Source: Planctomycetota bacterium (GTDB lineage: Bacteria > Planctomycetota > Planctomycetia > Gemmatales > Gemmataceae). From it: 64,000 nucleotides of DNA. The stretch's first letter is position 1; each line of letters starts with the position of its first letter. The position numbers were made by a program, and so were the translations under genes. Shown piece by piece: positions 34,069-42,272 of the stretch. Under the pieces are notes generated by a model. It ran no database searches. It had not been told where the DNA came from and saw only the letters and a list, made by a program, of their open reading frames with translations. Where the stretch lies: the NCBI GenBank assembly GCA_021413735.1, contig JAIOPV010000195.1, positions 1 to 64,000 of the forward strand, read 5' to 3'.

Positions 34069-35058
34069 ATGAGCAACGACATCCGAACGAAAGCCAAACA
34101 CCTCGTTGTGTTCCTCGTTGTGCGCGTCGCGGTCTGCATCGTGCAGGCCGTTCCCTCAGCCATCGCAATGTGGGTGGCCGACCGAATCGCCTGGCTCCTC
34201 TATCGCTTTGTGCCCGCACGTCGGCGAGTCGCTCTCGAAAACCTCACCGCTGCGTTCCCCGAACTGGCCACCGATCCCGCGGCGGCGAATCGGGTGGTTC
34301 GGGATATGTACCGGCACTTCCTGCGGGCCACGGTCGAAACGCTACTGATGCCACGGAAGTTCCACGTCACGAACTGGCGAGCGTTCGCGGATCTGTACCC
34401 CGGAACGCCCGTGCTGGGTGCTTTGCACGCGGGGCGTCCGGCCCTCATCGTGACGGCCCACTTCGGCAACTGGGAACTCGCCGGGTATCTGCTCGGTGCG
34501 GTCGGCTTCAAAACGCATGCCATCGCTCGCGTGTTGGATAACCCCTATCTGGAACGCTTCGTGCTGCGGTTACGGCAATCGACCGGCCAAACGATCATCG
34601 CGAAGAAAGACGACTTCGACCGCCTCACCGGGGTTCTCCGAAGCGGCGGCAAAGTGGCGACGCTCGCCGATCAGGACGCGGGGCAGCGTGGGCTGTTCGT
34701 GGACTTCTTCGGACGCCCGGCCAGCACGCACAAAGCGGTCGCGCTGATGGCGATGGAGTTCGACGCCGTGATGGCCGTGCTTGGCGTGCCTCGTGTTTCG
34801 CGTGCAGGGCGTGCCACTCTACCCGGACCCGCCGGCATGGATGGCACTTACTACGCCATCGAAGTGGAAGACGTCATCGACCCACGCGATTATGCGGACC
34901 GCCCGGACGCAGTGAAGGCGATCACGCAGCGGTACACGTCGGCGTTGGAACGGCTGATTCGGCGACATCCGGAGCAATACTTCTGGCTGCACCGTCGCTG
35001 GAAGCATCAGCCGAAGGTTCGCGAGAAAGCCAAGCCCATCACATCAGACGCAGCGTAA
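34069..35058 (+). CDS. LpxL/HtrB-like lysophospholipid acyltransferase, second tandem copy
   Basis: 329 aa from an ATG after AAGGAG. It has the same architecture as the preceding protein: membrane anchor (LVVFLVVRVAVCIVQAVP), TAHFGNWELAG (HX4E), ADQDAGQRGLFVDFFGRPAS and HPEQYFWLHRRWKHQP. The C-terminal third is most alike, the central 60 residues least. It may have split roles with its neighbour, for example by acyl length or acceptor, but this is inference. Probably co-transcribed with it. Confidence 0.9.
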   Translation: MSNDIRTKAKHLVVFLVVRVAVCIVQAVPSAIAMWVADRIAWLLYRFVPARRRVALENLTAAFPELATDPAAANRVVRDMYRHFLRATVETLLMPRKFHVTNWRAFADLYPGTPVLGALHAGRPALIVTAHFGNWELAGYLLGAVGFKTHAIARVLDNPYLERFVLRLRQSTGQTIIAKKDDFDRLTGVLRSGGKVATLADQDAGQRGLFVDFFGRPASTHKAVALMAMEFDAVMAVLGVPRVSRAGRATLPGPAGMDGTYYAIEVEDVIDPRDYADRPDAVKAITQRYTSALERLIRRHPEQYFWLHRRWKHQPKVREKAKPITSDAA

Positions 35059-35149
35059 CTGGTTGCCGTCGGTGCTTCGGCGCGTTACTTTGTGCCCGTC
35101 TCGTGACGAGACGCCCGCCCACACGCGCCAGCCCCACAAGGTCACACCA

Positions 35150-36022
35150 ATGCGCCGCCTCCTCCCACTCGCATCGCTTGCGCTGCTTGTCGCAGCAATC
35201 CTCCAACCCGCGCCGGCTGTTGACGATTACGCCCTCGGCTCCGAGTCGCAACCGCAGAAGGATGTGCCGAAGGGCAAGGTCACGCCGTTCAAGTGGAACA
35301 CGAGCAAGGTCTACGAAGGCACCGAACGCGACTGCTGGATCTACGTCCCCGCTCAGTACGACGACAAGACCCCGGCGTGCGTCATGGTCTTCCAGGACGG
35401 CGCAGGCTACGTCAACGAGAAGGGCGGATTCCGCGTGCCGGTCGTGTTCGACAATCTCATCCACGCGAAGCAAATGCCCGTGACCGTGGGCATCTTCATC
35501 CAGCCCGGCACCTTCCCGGCGAACGGCAAGAACCCCGGTCGCTCGAACCGCAGTTTCGAGTACGACACGCCATCGAATCAGTACGTCACGTTCCTGGAGA
35601 AGGAGATTCTGCCGGAGGTGTCGAAGACGGTGAAGCTGCGGAACGACGCGGCCGGTCGCGCGATTTGCGGCATCAGTTCCGGCGGTATCTGTGCGTTCAC
35701 GGCAGCGTGGGAACGGCCTGATCTGTTCAGCAAGGTTCTCTCGCACATCGGCAGCTTCACGAACATCCGTGGCGGCGACGTGTACCCTGGGCTGATCCGC
35801 AAGACGGAGAAGAAGCCGCTTCGTGTGTTCCTGCAAGACGGCTTCGGCGACCTCGACAACCTGCACGGCAACTGGCCGCAGGCGAACCTGGCGATGGCCG
35901 CGTCGTTGAAGTTCATGGACTACGACTACAAACTGGTGATGGGTGACGGTCCGCATGGCGGGAAGCACGGCGGCGCGATCCTTCCGGACTCGCTGCGATG
36001 GCTGTGGCGTGACACGAAGTGA
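35150..36022 (+). CDS. Secreted esterase of the alpha/beta-hydrolase (enterochelin-esterase-like) family
   Basis: 290 aa with signal peptide (LPLASLALLVAAILQPAPA). Alpha/beta-hydrolase motif AICGISSGGICAFTAAW gives nucleophile Ser in GISSGG; DGFGDLDNLHG holds the likely Asp and DGPHGGKHGG the His. The class contains putative esterases, D-type. The start at 35150 gives a normal signal peptide. The next gene, 26 bases later, resembles the SMP-30 half of the two-domain esterase/SMP-30 proteins found in planctomycetes. Confidence 0.85.
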   Translation: MRRLLPLASLALLVAAILQPAPAVDDYALGSESQPQKDVPKGKVTPFKWNTSKVYEGTERDCWIYVPAQYDDKTPACVMVFQDGAGYVNEKGGFRVPVVFDNLIHAKQMPVTVGIFIQPGTFPANGKNPGRSNRSFEYDTPSNQYVTFLEKEILPEVSKTVKLRNDAAGRAICGISSGGICAFTAAWERPDLFSKVLSHIGSFTNIRGGDVYPGLIRKTEKKPLRVFLQDGFGDLDNLHGNWPQANLAMAASLKFMDYDYKLVMGDGPHGGKHGGAILPDSLRWLWRDTK

Positions 36023-36048
36023 TCGTTCAACCCAACACGGAGCCACAC

Positions 36049-36594
36049 ATGAAACGCACCCTGTTCGCGCTGCTGTCGCTGTTCGTCTTTGTGCCTGTCT
36101 CGCAGGCGCAGGACATGCCATTGTCGCAAATTCTCATCCCCGGCGAAGGCTGGAAGAAGGTGGAGAACGCGACGCGGCCGAAGGATCTTGGCGTCACCGA
36201 TCGCGACCCTTCGGCCACACCCTGGAAAACCTGTTCGGTTCGCTCGGCTGGCGGCACCGTGTACGTCGGCTACAGCATGGGCACGTATCTTCTGGCGCAC
36301 GCCGTCGGCAAAGACGGCGAACTGAAGCCAGGTTATCCTTATGCTCCGCTGCGATCGAAACGCGGCGAGAAAGGAATCGGCGTGACGAGTCTGGCCGCTG
36401 ACAAAGACGGTCGCATCTATGCGGCAACCGAGATTGGCGTGCAGGTGTACGACCCCACTGGCCGCATGTGTGGCGTGCTGACACCTGCCGCCGAAGGTAA
36501 GCCCGAAGGACTCGAGTTCGAGGGCGATCAACTCACGCTCTGGATCGGCAACACGAAATACACCCGAACGCTGCGGACTGTCGGCGTAAAGTAA
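36049..36594 (+). CDS. Secreted partial SMP-30/gluconolactonase-like protein
   Basis: 181 aa with signal peptide (LFALLSLFVFVPVSQA). The C-terminal part (VTSLAADKDGRIYAATEIGV, QVYDPTGRMCGVLT, WIGNTKYTRTLR) matches the last blades of SMP-30/gluconolactonase propellers, but a complete propeller needs over 250 residues. The metal-site residues are not complete. It is probably the split partner of the esterase just upstream, acting with it in the periplasm, or a decayed half. Confidence 0.7.
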   Translation: MKRTLFALLSLFVFVPVSQAQDMPLSQILIPGEGWKKVENATRPKDLGVTDRDPSATPWKTCSVRSAGGTVYVGYSMGTYLLAHAVGKDGELKPGYPYAPLRSKRGEKGIGVTSLAADKDGRIYAATEIGVQVYDPTGRMCGVLTPAAEGKPEGLEFEGDQLTLWIGNTKYTRTLRTVGVK

Positions 36595-36600
36595 ATCGAA

Positions 36601-36694
36601 GAACCTCTCCCCAACCCCTCCCCTAAAAAGGGAGGGGCTAAATCCTACTCCCCCTTCCTTCTTAGGGAAGGGGGTTGGGGGGGTTAGGTTCTTC
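36601..36694. repeat. Palindromic dispersed repeat (modules Y then X)
   Basis: Module Y (CTCCCCAACCCCTCCCCTAA, AAAGGGAGGGGC) at 36605-36640 is followed by X (CTCCCCCTTCCTTCTTAGGG to TTAGGTTCTTC) at 36648-36694. Both form hairpins. The order is reversed relative to the copy at 22434. The gene that follows has its ribosome-binding site (TAAGGAGA) just beyond the repeat. Confidence 0.75.
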
Positions 36695-36713
36695 CTCACC
36701 TAAGGAGACATCC

Positions 36714-37511
36714 ATGCGTCGTCTGCTGTTCGCATTCGCGATCGTTCCGTTCGCACTGGTGACCACGGGGCCGAGTGCTCCGAAAGCTGTCGCCGAAGAG
36801 AAAAGCAAGGAGAACAAGATTTACGAGATGCGTGTTTACTATGCGGCCCCCGGCAAGCTTGACGCTCTGAACGCTCGCTTCCGCGATCACACGATGAAGC
36901 TGTTCGAGAAGCACGGCCTCACGAACATCGGCTACTTCGTGCCGGTCGGCGAGAACAAAGACAACAAGCTCGTGTACTTCGTCGCGGCCCCGAGCAAGGA
37001 AGCCCGCGATAAGTCGTTCAAGGATTTCGGTGCCGATCCAGAATGGAAGAAGGCCGCCGCTGAGAGCGAGAAGGATGGCAAGCTCGTGGCGAAGGTCGAA
37101 TCGACGTTCCTGACGCCAACGGACTACTCGCCGATGCTGAAGCTGGCACAGGGCAAGGACGACCGCGTGTTCGAGTTGCGAACGTACACCGCGACGCAGG
37201 GCAACCTCGTGCATCTGAACGCACGCTTCAAAGATCACACGCTGAAGCTGTTCGAGAAGTACGGCATGACGAACCTGATCTACTGGAACGTGCTGAAGGG
37301 TCAGAAGGGCGACGACAAGATGCTCATCTATCTGCTGACGCACAAGAACCAGGAGGAGGCGAAGAAGTCGTTCGAGGGGTTCCGCAATGACCCGGCCTGG
37401 ATCGCGGCTCGCAAGGCCAGCGAAGAGAAGGGCGGCGGCAGCCTGACCGAGAAGGAGAACGGCGTCGTGAGCGAGTTCCTGAAGCCGACGGATTACTCGC
37501 CGCTGAAGTGA
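36714..37511 (+). CDS. Secreted protein with two NIPSNAP domains
   Basis: 265 aa. Signal peptide (LLFAFAIVPFALVTTGPSA). Two tandem ferredoxin-like NIPSNAP domains share the pattern YEMRVYYAAPGKLDALNARF and FELRTYTATQGNLVHLNARF, each followed by DHTxKLFEKxGxTN. These dimeric alpha-beta barrel proteins have no established reaction in bacteria. The start at 36714 follows AAGGAG. Some planctomycete genomes encode this family near heme-containing proteins, but nothing here indicates a function. Confidence 0.88.
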   Translation: MRRLLFAFAIVPFALVTTGPSAPKAVAEEKSKENKIYEMRVYYAAPGKLDALNARFRDHTMKLFEKHGLTNIGYFVPVGENKDNKLVYFVAAPSKEARDKSFKDFGADPEWKKAAAESEKDGKLVAKVESTFLTPTDYSPMLKLAQGKDDRVFELRTYTATQGNLVHLNARFKDHTLKLFEKYGMTNLIYWNVLKGQKGDDKMLIYLLTHKNQEEAKKSFEGFRNDPAWIAARKASEEKGGGSLTEKENGVVSEFLKPTDYSPLK

Positions 37512-37529
37512 AAACCAACCCTCGTTTAG

Positions 37530-37573
37530 CGGTGGTCCAACGGGACCACCGTCGGCATCGCCCCGCTGGGGCG
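37530..37573 (+). terminator. Two hairpins between convergent genes
   Basis: CGGTGGTCC-AACG-GGACCACCG (37530-37551) and CGCCCC-GCT-GGGGCG (37559-37573) lie between the NIPSNAP gene and the convergent kinase gene. There is no clear T-run. Confidence 0.45.
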
Positions 37574-37585
37574 ACCGCTTCACGA

Positions 37586-39166
37586 TTACTGATGTAATTG
37601 CTTCTCGAATTCGGCCAATCCCGCACGATACGTTTCGACCCACTTCGCCTCGGGTTCCACGCGATCCTTGAACTTCACCATCATCGCCACGGCGTCCGCT
37701 GCCGTGAACGGCTCCGCGATACGGGCCGCACTTCTCGCGTTCGCCTCGGCTCCTGCCAACGCGACGACCGCTGCCCCGAGCGCAGAACCCTCGTCCGAAA
37801 CGAGCCGATCCAACGGCTTGTTCAACACGCTAGCGAGAATCTTCACCATGAGGTCGTTCTTCGCGATGCCGCCGGAAACGCTGACTCGTGTGACCTTCTG
37901 CCCCGCCGCTTCGTGAGCGCGAACGCCAAGCGCGATCAGATACGCAATCGCCTCGAAGCTCGCTCGCACTCGCACGCCGCCAGCGTCGGCACTCGGCTCG
38001 GATGGTGTCCACTTGAAACGCGGCTGCGTGACGCCCAGCGACGGTTCCGATAGCAGGAACGGCAACACCGACACGCCCCCGCAGCGAGGTTCAATACGGG
38101 TCGCGGAAGCCGTGAGTTCCTGCCATTGCTCCTTCGTGCGATTCGGACCAACCACGCGGTCGAGGAACTGTGCCCCGTTCGAGTAGCACCGCATCCACAG
38201 ATACGGACCCCAGTTCAGTTTCATCGCGTCGAGGTTGTCGGCGTTCGGCAACGCCGCTGAAGATGAGTTCACGACCGCCGAGTTGCCGAGGATAATCGCG
38301 ACCTGTCCGGCATCGACGGCACCGCCACCGATCAACCCCGCAGCCTGATCGTCGAGCGTCGGGTACACCAGTGGCCGCACTCCTGAGGGTAAGTTTGCAT
38401 CGAGCGCAAGATGCTCCGCGATGCGGCCGACCGGCGAGTTCATGTCAACGATCTTGGGAAGCGTGTTCCAGGCACTTTCGCGGTACTCGGGCGAAACCGC
38501 GTCGAGCATCTCGCGCCGCCATTCATTCGTGCGGAGGTTCATGATCCCCGTGGACGCCGCCGACGAAACCGACGTCACGCCCCAGCGATCCGTGAGATAG
38601 CCAGCCGCGAGCGGACCGTGCGGAAGCATCCACTTCGTCCGGTTCCAGTCCGCCTGCGGCAGCACTGACGAATCCTTCACGAGATGCGACAGCGAATAGC
38701 GCACGGCCCACGGTCCACCGGTCAGTTCGACGGCTCGCTCCTGCCCGCCGAGTCGCTTCAAGCCTTCGGCGTGATATTCCGCGAGCGTCTGGTCGTTCCA
38801 GCAGATGATACGGCGAATCGGGTTGTGGTTGGCGTCGATGCGGCCAGCCGAATGGTGCGTTGCCGAGATGCCCGACACGAGCCAATCCTTCAGCCGACCG
38901 AGCGCCGCCAACTCCGCCGCGATGGCACGAGTCGCAGCGCGAACTTGCCCTTCGAGGAACAGGCCGCTGAGTTCGCGGTTGCCGGTGTCTCGCACGAGCT
39001 TGGGGTCGTCGGTGGGGAGGTAATCCGTCCACAGATCGGTCGGCAGCTTGACCGATGCGACGGTGTTGCCGTGCAGGTCGAAGGCGAGGGCTTTCGCGCC
39101 TCCGGTGCTGAAATCGAAACCCACCACGAGAGCGTGCGACGGCAAACAGCGACTCGGTTCAGACAT
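37586..39166 (-). CDS. FGGY-family carbohydrate kinase (xylulokinase-like)
   Basis: 526 aa. The N-terminal FGGY domain opens with VVGFDFSTGGAKALAFDLHG (phosphate-1 loop) and contains GISATHHSAGRID and ICWNDQTLAEYH. The C-terminal domain has IILGNSAVVNSSS and the signature SVSGGIAKNDLMVKILASVL. The closest fit is xylulokinase or a related pentulose kinase, which phosphorylates a ketose sugar with ATP in the cytoplasm. The neighbouring dehydrogenase could supply the sugar, but this is inferred from position. Confidence 0.87.
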   Translation of the reverse strand: MSEPSRCLPSHALVVGFDFSTGGAKALAFDLHGNTVASVKLPTDLWTDYLPTDDPKLVRDTGNRELSGLFLEGQVRAATRAIAAELAALGRLKDWLVSGISATHHSAGRIDANHNPIRRIICWNDQTLAEYHAEGLKRLGGQERAVELTGGPWAVRYSLSHLVKDSSVLPQADWNRTKWMLPHGPLAAGYLTDRWGVTSVSSAASTGIMNLRTNEWRREMLDAVSPEYRESAWNTLPKIVDMNSPVGRIAEHLALDANLPSGVRPLVYPTLDDQAAGLIGGGAVDAGQVAIILGNSAVVNSSSAALPNADNLDAMKLNWGPYLWMRCYSNGAQFLDRVVGPNRTKEQWQELTASATRIEPRCGGVSVLPFLLSEPSLGVTQPRFKWTPSEPSADAGGVRVRASFEAIAYLIALGVRAHEAAGQKVTRVSVSGGIAKNDLMVKILASVLNKPLDRLVSDEGSALGAAVVALAGAEANARSAARIAEPFTAADAVAMMVKFKDRVEPEAKWVETYRAGLAEFEKQLHQ

Positions 39167-39229
39167 ACGGAACTCCAGGGGAGATCGGGTTCTTCCCGTG
39201 AAGTGTACGGAATTCGGGCGGTTTGCTCC

Positions 39230-40321
39230 TCACCCTCGCATCATCACCTGAGCGGGGTTGATCGCCTGATACTTGCCCTTGTTCGCCGTGATCTCGAACG
39301 CTATCGGCACGGACTCGATGCCCTGCAGAATGTGCGTGATTGTCGGCTTCAACCGAACTCGCCCGGAAGCGACGAGCCTAACCGTGTGTTCGAGATGCCC
39401 GATCGTGCTGACATCCGGGAACAGATACCGCAGGCTACGTTCGCGGAAGAGGTCGATGTTCAGTTCCATTGGTCCGCCGAACCACGACACACCGATGATC
39501 TTGCCACCAGAACGCACCGCCTCCACCGCTTGCATCACCGTCGTGTGCCCCGCGAGCCCCTGCTTCGGACTGCCACCAGCACACTCGAAAACGACATCGG
39601 CACCGTTGCCACCGGTGAGTTCGCGAATCGTCGCAACCACGTCGCACTCGCGGGCATTCAGGGCGTGATCGGCTCCAAGTTCTCGCGACACGTTGCACGC
39701 CTCATCTCGCACGTCCACCGTGATGAGCAGTCCTGCTCCGCTGAGTCGTGCGATTTGCAGACACTCCAAACCCATGCTGCCCTGCCCGAAGATCACCACG
39801 GAATTCGCAATCCGCAACTCGGCCGTCTCGACCGCCGCGACGCTGTCGCTCAGCGATTGCAGACACGCCGCTTCGCTATCCGAAATGCGATCATCGACCT
39901 TCACGAGAGCGATCTCGGGGATGCACGCCCGTTCCGCGAAGCATCCCGGCAGATCGAAGCCAACCACCGGCCCCGCTCGGCACAGATTCCCTTGTTCGCT
40001 CAGGCACAGCGGACACTTCCCGCACGGAAGTTTCGCACGAGCCGCGACCCTATCACCCGGCTTGAAACGACTCGGCCCCGGCCCGGCATCGAGCACGCGA
40101 GCGCAAAACTCGTGCCCGAACAGTTGCACTGGCGGCTCGGTTTCCAGCCGGCGCTTCACGCGGTCGTAAGCGAGCGTGCGGATGCCCTGTGCGAGTTGTG
40201 CTTCCGTCACGCTCGGCTGCACGCAGATCGGTTCAACGAGAACCTGCCCCGGTCCGCGAACGGGTTCGGGTACGTCGTCGAGCCGCAGATCGCCGAACGC
40301 ATGGAATCGCCACGCTTTCAT
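39230..40321 (-). CDS. Zinc-dependent alcohol dehydrogenase-like (MDR) oxidoreductase
   Basis: 363 aa. GroES-like domain with FGHEFCARVLDAGPGPSRFK and the structural-zinc cysteines CGKCPLCLSEQGNLC, then Rossmann motif FGQGSMGLECLQIA (GxGxxG). This is the medium-chain dehydrogenase family of sorbitol and threonine dehydrogenases. Catalytic zinc ligands near the N-terminus are atypical, with Cys in ICVQPSV. Its start overlaps the stop of the NHL gene by 4 bases, so they are co-translated. It could oxidise a polyol ahead of the FGGY kinase 63 bases away. Confidence 0.88.
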   Translation of the reverse strand: MKAWRFHAFGDLRLDDVPEPVRGPGQVLVEPICVQPSVTEAQLAQGIRTLAYDRVKRRLETEPPVQLFGHEFCARVLDAGPGPSRFKPGDRVAARAKLPCGKCPLCLSEQGNLCRAGPVVGFDLPGCFAERACIPEIALVKVDDRISDSEAACLQSLSDSVAAVETAELRIANSVVIFGQGSMGLECLQIARLSGAGLLITVDVRDEACNVSRELGADHALNARECDVVATIRELTGGNGADVVFECAGGSPKQGLAGHTTVMQAVEAVRSGGKIIGVSWFGGPMELNIDLFRERSLRYLFPDVSTIGHLEHTVRLVASGRVRLKPTITHILQGIESVPIAFEITANKGKYQAINPAQVMMRG

Positions 40322-41313
40322 GGGAGAGGTTTCCGCAAGGAGAATTTCTGGAGTGAGTGACAGTCGGGTGACACCAGCCCGCGATTGCCGCCCGCCGACA
40401 TCGTAACCTCGGCGACGTAAACATCACCGTGCGAATCGACACAAATATCGTGCGGAGCGAAGAAGTCGCCGGGGGTACACGGATTCGTACCGCCACCCCA
40501 GCGAGCGAGCAACTTCCCGCTGCGATCGAAGACACTCACGCGGCCGCCAGTGGCGTCGGGCGGGGCGCTGGTGCCCGGCCACATTCCCGCCCGATAGCCC
40601 AACTCGGCGACGTACACATCTCCGCTCTTGGGGATGAACACCTGACACGGCCTCGCGATGCCGATCCACTCCGCGAGGAACTTGCCAGCCGGGGTGAACA
40701 GTTGCAGGCGGCTATTCTCGCGGTCGGCGACGAACACCGTTCCATCCGAACCGACCGCGATGCCGTGCGGAATGTTGAACTGGCCCGGACCGCTACCTGG
40801 TTCGCCCCACGAGAACAGCAGCCTGCCATCCGAGGCGAACTTGTGGATGCGAGCGTTGCCGTAGCCATCGCAGACGTAGATTTCGCCCGTCGGCGACAGT
40901 GCCACATTGCAGGGGTAATGGAAAGGCGGCCCCGCTCGCTGAATCGTGCGGAAGTCCATGCTCGTTGCGCCCGTGTCGGATGGTTTGCCCGGCGTTCCGA
41001 GCGTGAAGAGAAGTTTGCCGTCTGGCGTGAACTTGTGAACGGCGTGGCCGCCGTCGTCGGTGCAGTAAACCGAATCGTCGGGACCGATGCAGATGCCGTG
41101 CGCCCGCGTGAACACGCCTTCGCCCCACGATGTGAGGAAGCTGCCGTCGCGGTCGAAGATCATCAGCGGATGGTCGCCGCGATTGAAGACATACACACGG
41201 TCGCGTGAATCCGTCGCAACCGCTGTCGCTTCTTTCCACGACCAGCCCGCGGGGAGCTTCGCCCACTGGTCGTCAGGCGTGAAGCCGCATTCGAGAGAGG
41301 TGAACACGATCAT
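40318..41313 (-). CDS. NHL-repeat beta-propeller protein (peptidyl-glycine amidating lyase-like)
   Basis: 331 aa, six NHL-type blades with repeats such as GTVFVADRENSRLQLFTPAG, GEIYVCDGYGNARIHKFASD and FNIPHGIAVGSDG. The pattern is that of the amidating-lyase-like NHL proteins common in planctomycetes and proteobacteria. Catalytic metal-binding residues are not certain. No signal peptide, so it is probably cytoplasmic. It is translationally coupled to the alcohol-dehydrogenase-like gene. Confidence 0.85.
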   Translation of the reverse strand: MIVFTSLECGFTPDDQWAKLPAGWSWKEATAVATDSRDRVYVFNRGDHPLMIFDRDGSFLTSWGEGVFTRAHGICIGPDDSVYCTDDGGHAVHKFTPDGKLLFTLGTPGKPSDTGATSMDFRTIQRAGPPFHYPCNVALSPTGEIYVCDGYGNARIHKFASDGRLLFSWGEPGSGPGQFNIPHGIAVGSDGTVFVADRENSRLQLFTPAGKFLAEWIGIARPCQVFIPKSGDVYVAELGYRAGMWPGTSAPPDATGGRVSVFDRSGKLLARWGGGTNPCTPGDFFAPHDICVDSHGDVYVAEVTMSAGGNRGLVSPDCHSLQKFSLRKPLP

Positions 41314-41335
41314 TCCTCGGAGGAGCGAGACAGTC

Positions 41336-42268
41336 TCACTTATGTCGCAGTTCTTCGCGTGTCAATCGACGTGCCGCCGTGACTCCTCCGGGAAGTGTGT
41401 GATGTGCGGGATGCATGGAATGTGCGATGATCTCCAGGCTATCCACCAGACGCGGCCCCGGTCGGCTGAAGTACGCATTCCCATCGGTGACATACACACG
41501 CTCATTCCGCACGGCGGGAATGTCTGACCAGTTTGGTCGTGCCCGCAATCCAGGCAGATCAGCGAGCGTGCGTTCCAGCGTGAAGCCGCAACACGCGATG
41601 AACAACACCTCGGGTTGAGCCGCGACAACCTCGCCCCATTCCAGCGTTCGCGACCGTTGACCGGCTTGCCCGATCACTTCGATTCCGCCCGCCATTCGCA
41701 CCAACTCCGGCGTCCAGTGACCGGAACTGAACGGCGGATCGAGCCACTCCAACATCACGACTCGCGGCCGCTCTTTCACCTGCTCTGAGCGTCCCTCAAC
41801 TGTCGCGATTCGCTTGCGAAGGGCAGTGACAGCAGCTTCGCCCTTATCGGGAACACCCGCCGTGCGAGCCACAAGCTGAAGTGTTGCCAGCACGTCTTCG
41901 AGCGACATCGGTTCGAGGTTGACCACCTTCGGCTGACCCAGAAGCGAACACGCGGCAGCGGTCACCTCGGCTTCCGCCACTGCACACACGTCGCACAACG
42001 ATTGCGTCACGATCAGGTCGGGAGCGAGCCGTTCGAGCGTCGGCATGTCGAGGCTGTACAGAGCGAGTTGCGTTTTGAGACGTTCCCGCACGAGGGCGTC
42101 GATTTCGCTGCTCGACGCATCGTGTGGGATTAACGTTTTGGTGACTTTGGGAAGACACGCGACGAACGGCGGGTAATCGCATTCGTGCGTGACGCCAACG
42201 AGTTGCTCGTTAAGCCCAAGCTGACAGATGATCTCGGTCGCGCTCGGCAGCAATGACACGATTCGCAT
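41336..42268 (-). CDS. BtuF-like cobalamin/haem-class substrate-binding protein without a signal peptide
   Basis: 310 aa. Opens directly at the first beta-strand, MRIVSLLPSATEIICQLGL, then VGVTHECDYPP and YVTDGNAYFSRPGPRLVDSLEIIA, all typical of TroA/BtuF proteins of the cobalamin/iron-siderophore class. No signal peptide is visible at the chosen start (42268). An upstream extension would overlap the neighbouring WD40 gene and adds no hydrophobic leader. A cytoplasmic member is unusual and may bind its ligand inside the cell. Separated from the WD40 gene by 4 bases. Confidence 0.8.
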   Translation of the reverse strand: MRIVSLLPSATEIICQLGLNEQLVGVTHECDYPPFVACLPKVTKTLIPHDASSSEIDALVRERLKTQLALYSLDMPTLERLAPDLIVTQSLCDVCAVAEAEVTAAACSLLGQPKVVNLEPMSLEDVLATLQLVARTAGVPDKGEAAVTALRKRIATVEGRSEQVKERPRVVMLEWLDPPFSSGHWTPELVRMAGGIEVIGQAGQRSRTLEWGEVVAAQPEVLFIACCGFTLERTLADLPGLRARPNWSDIPAVRNERVYVTDGNAYFSRPGPRLVDSLEIIAHSMHPAHHTLPGGVTAARRLTREELRHK

Positions 42269-42272
42269 GTGA

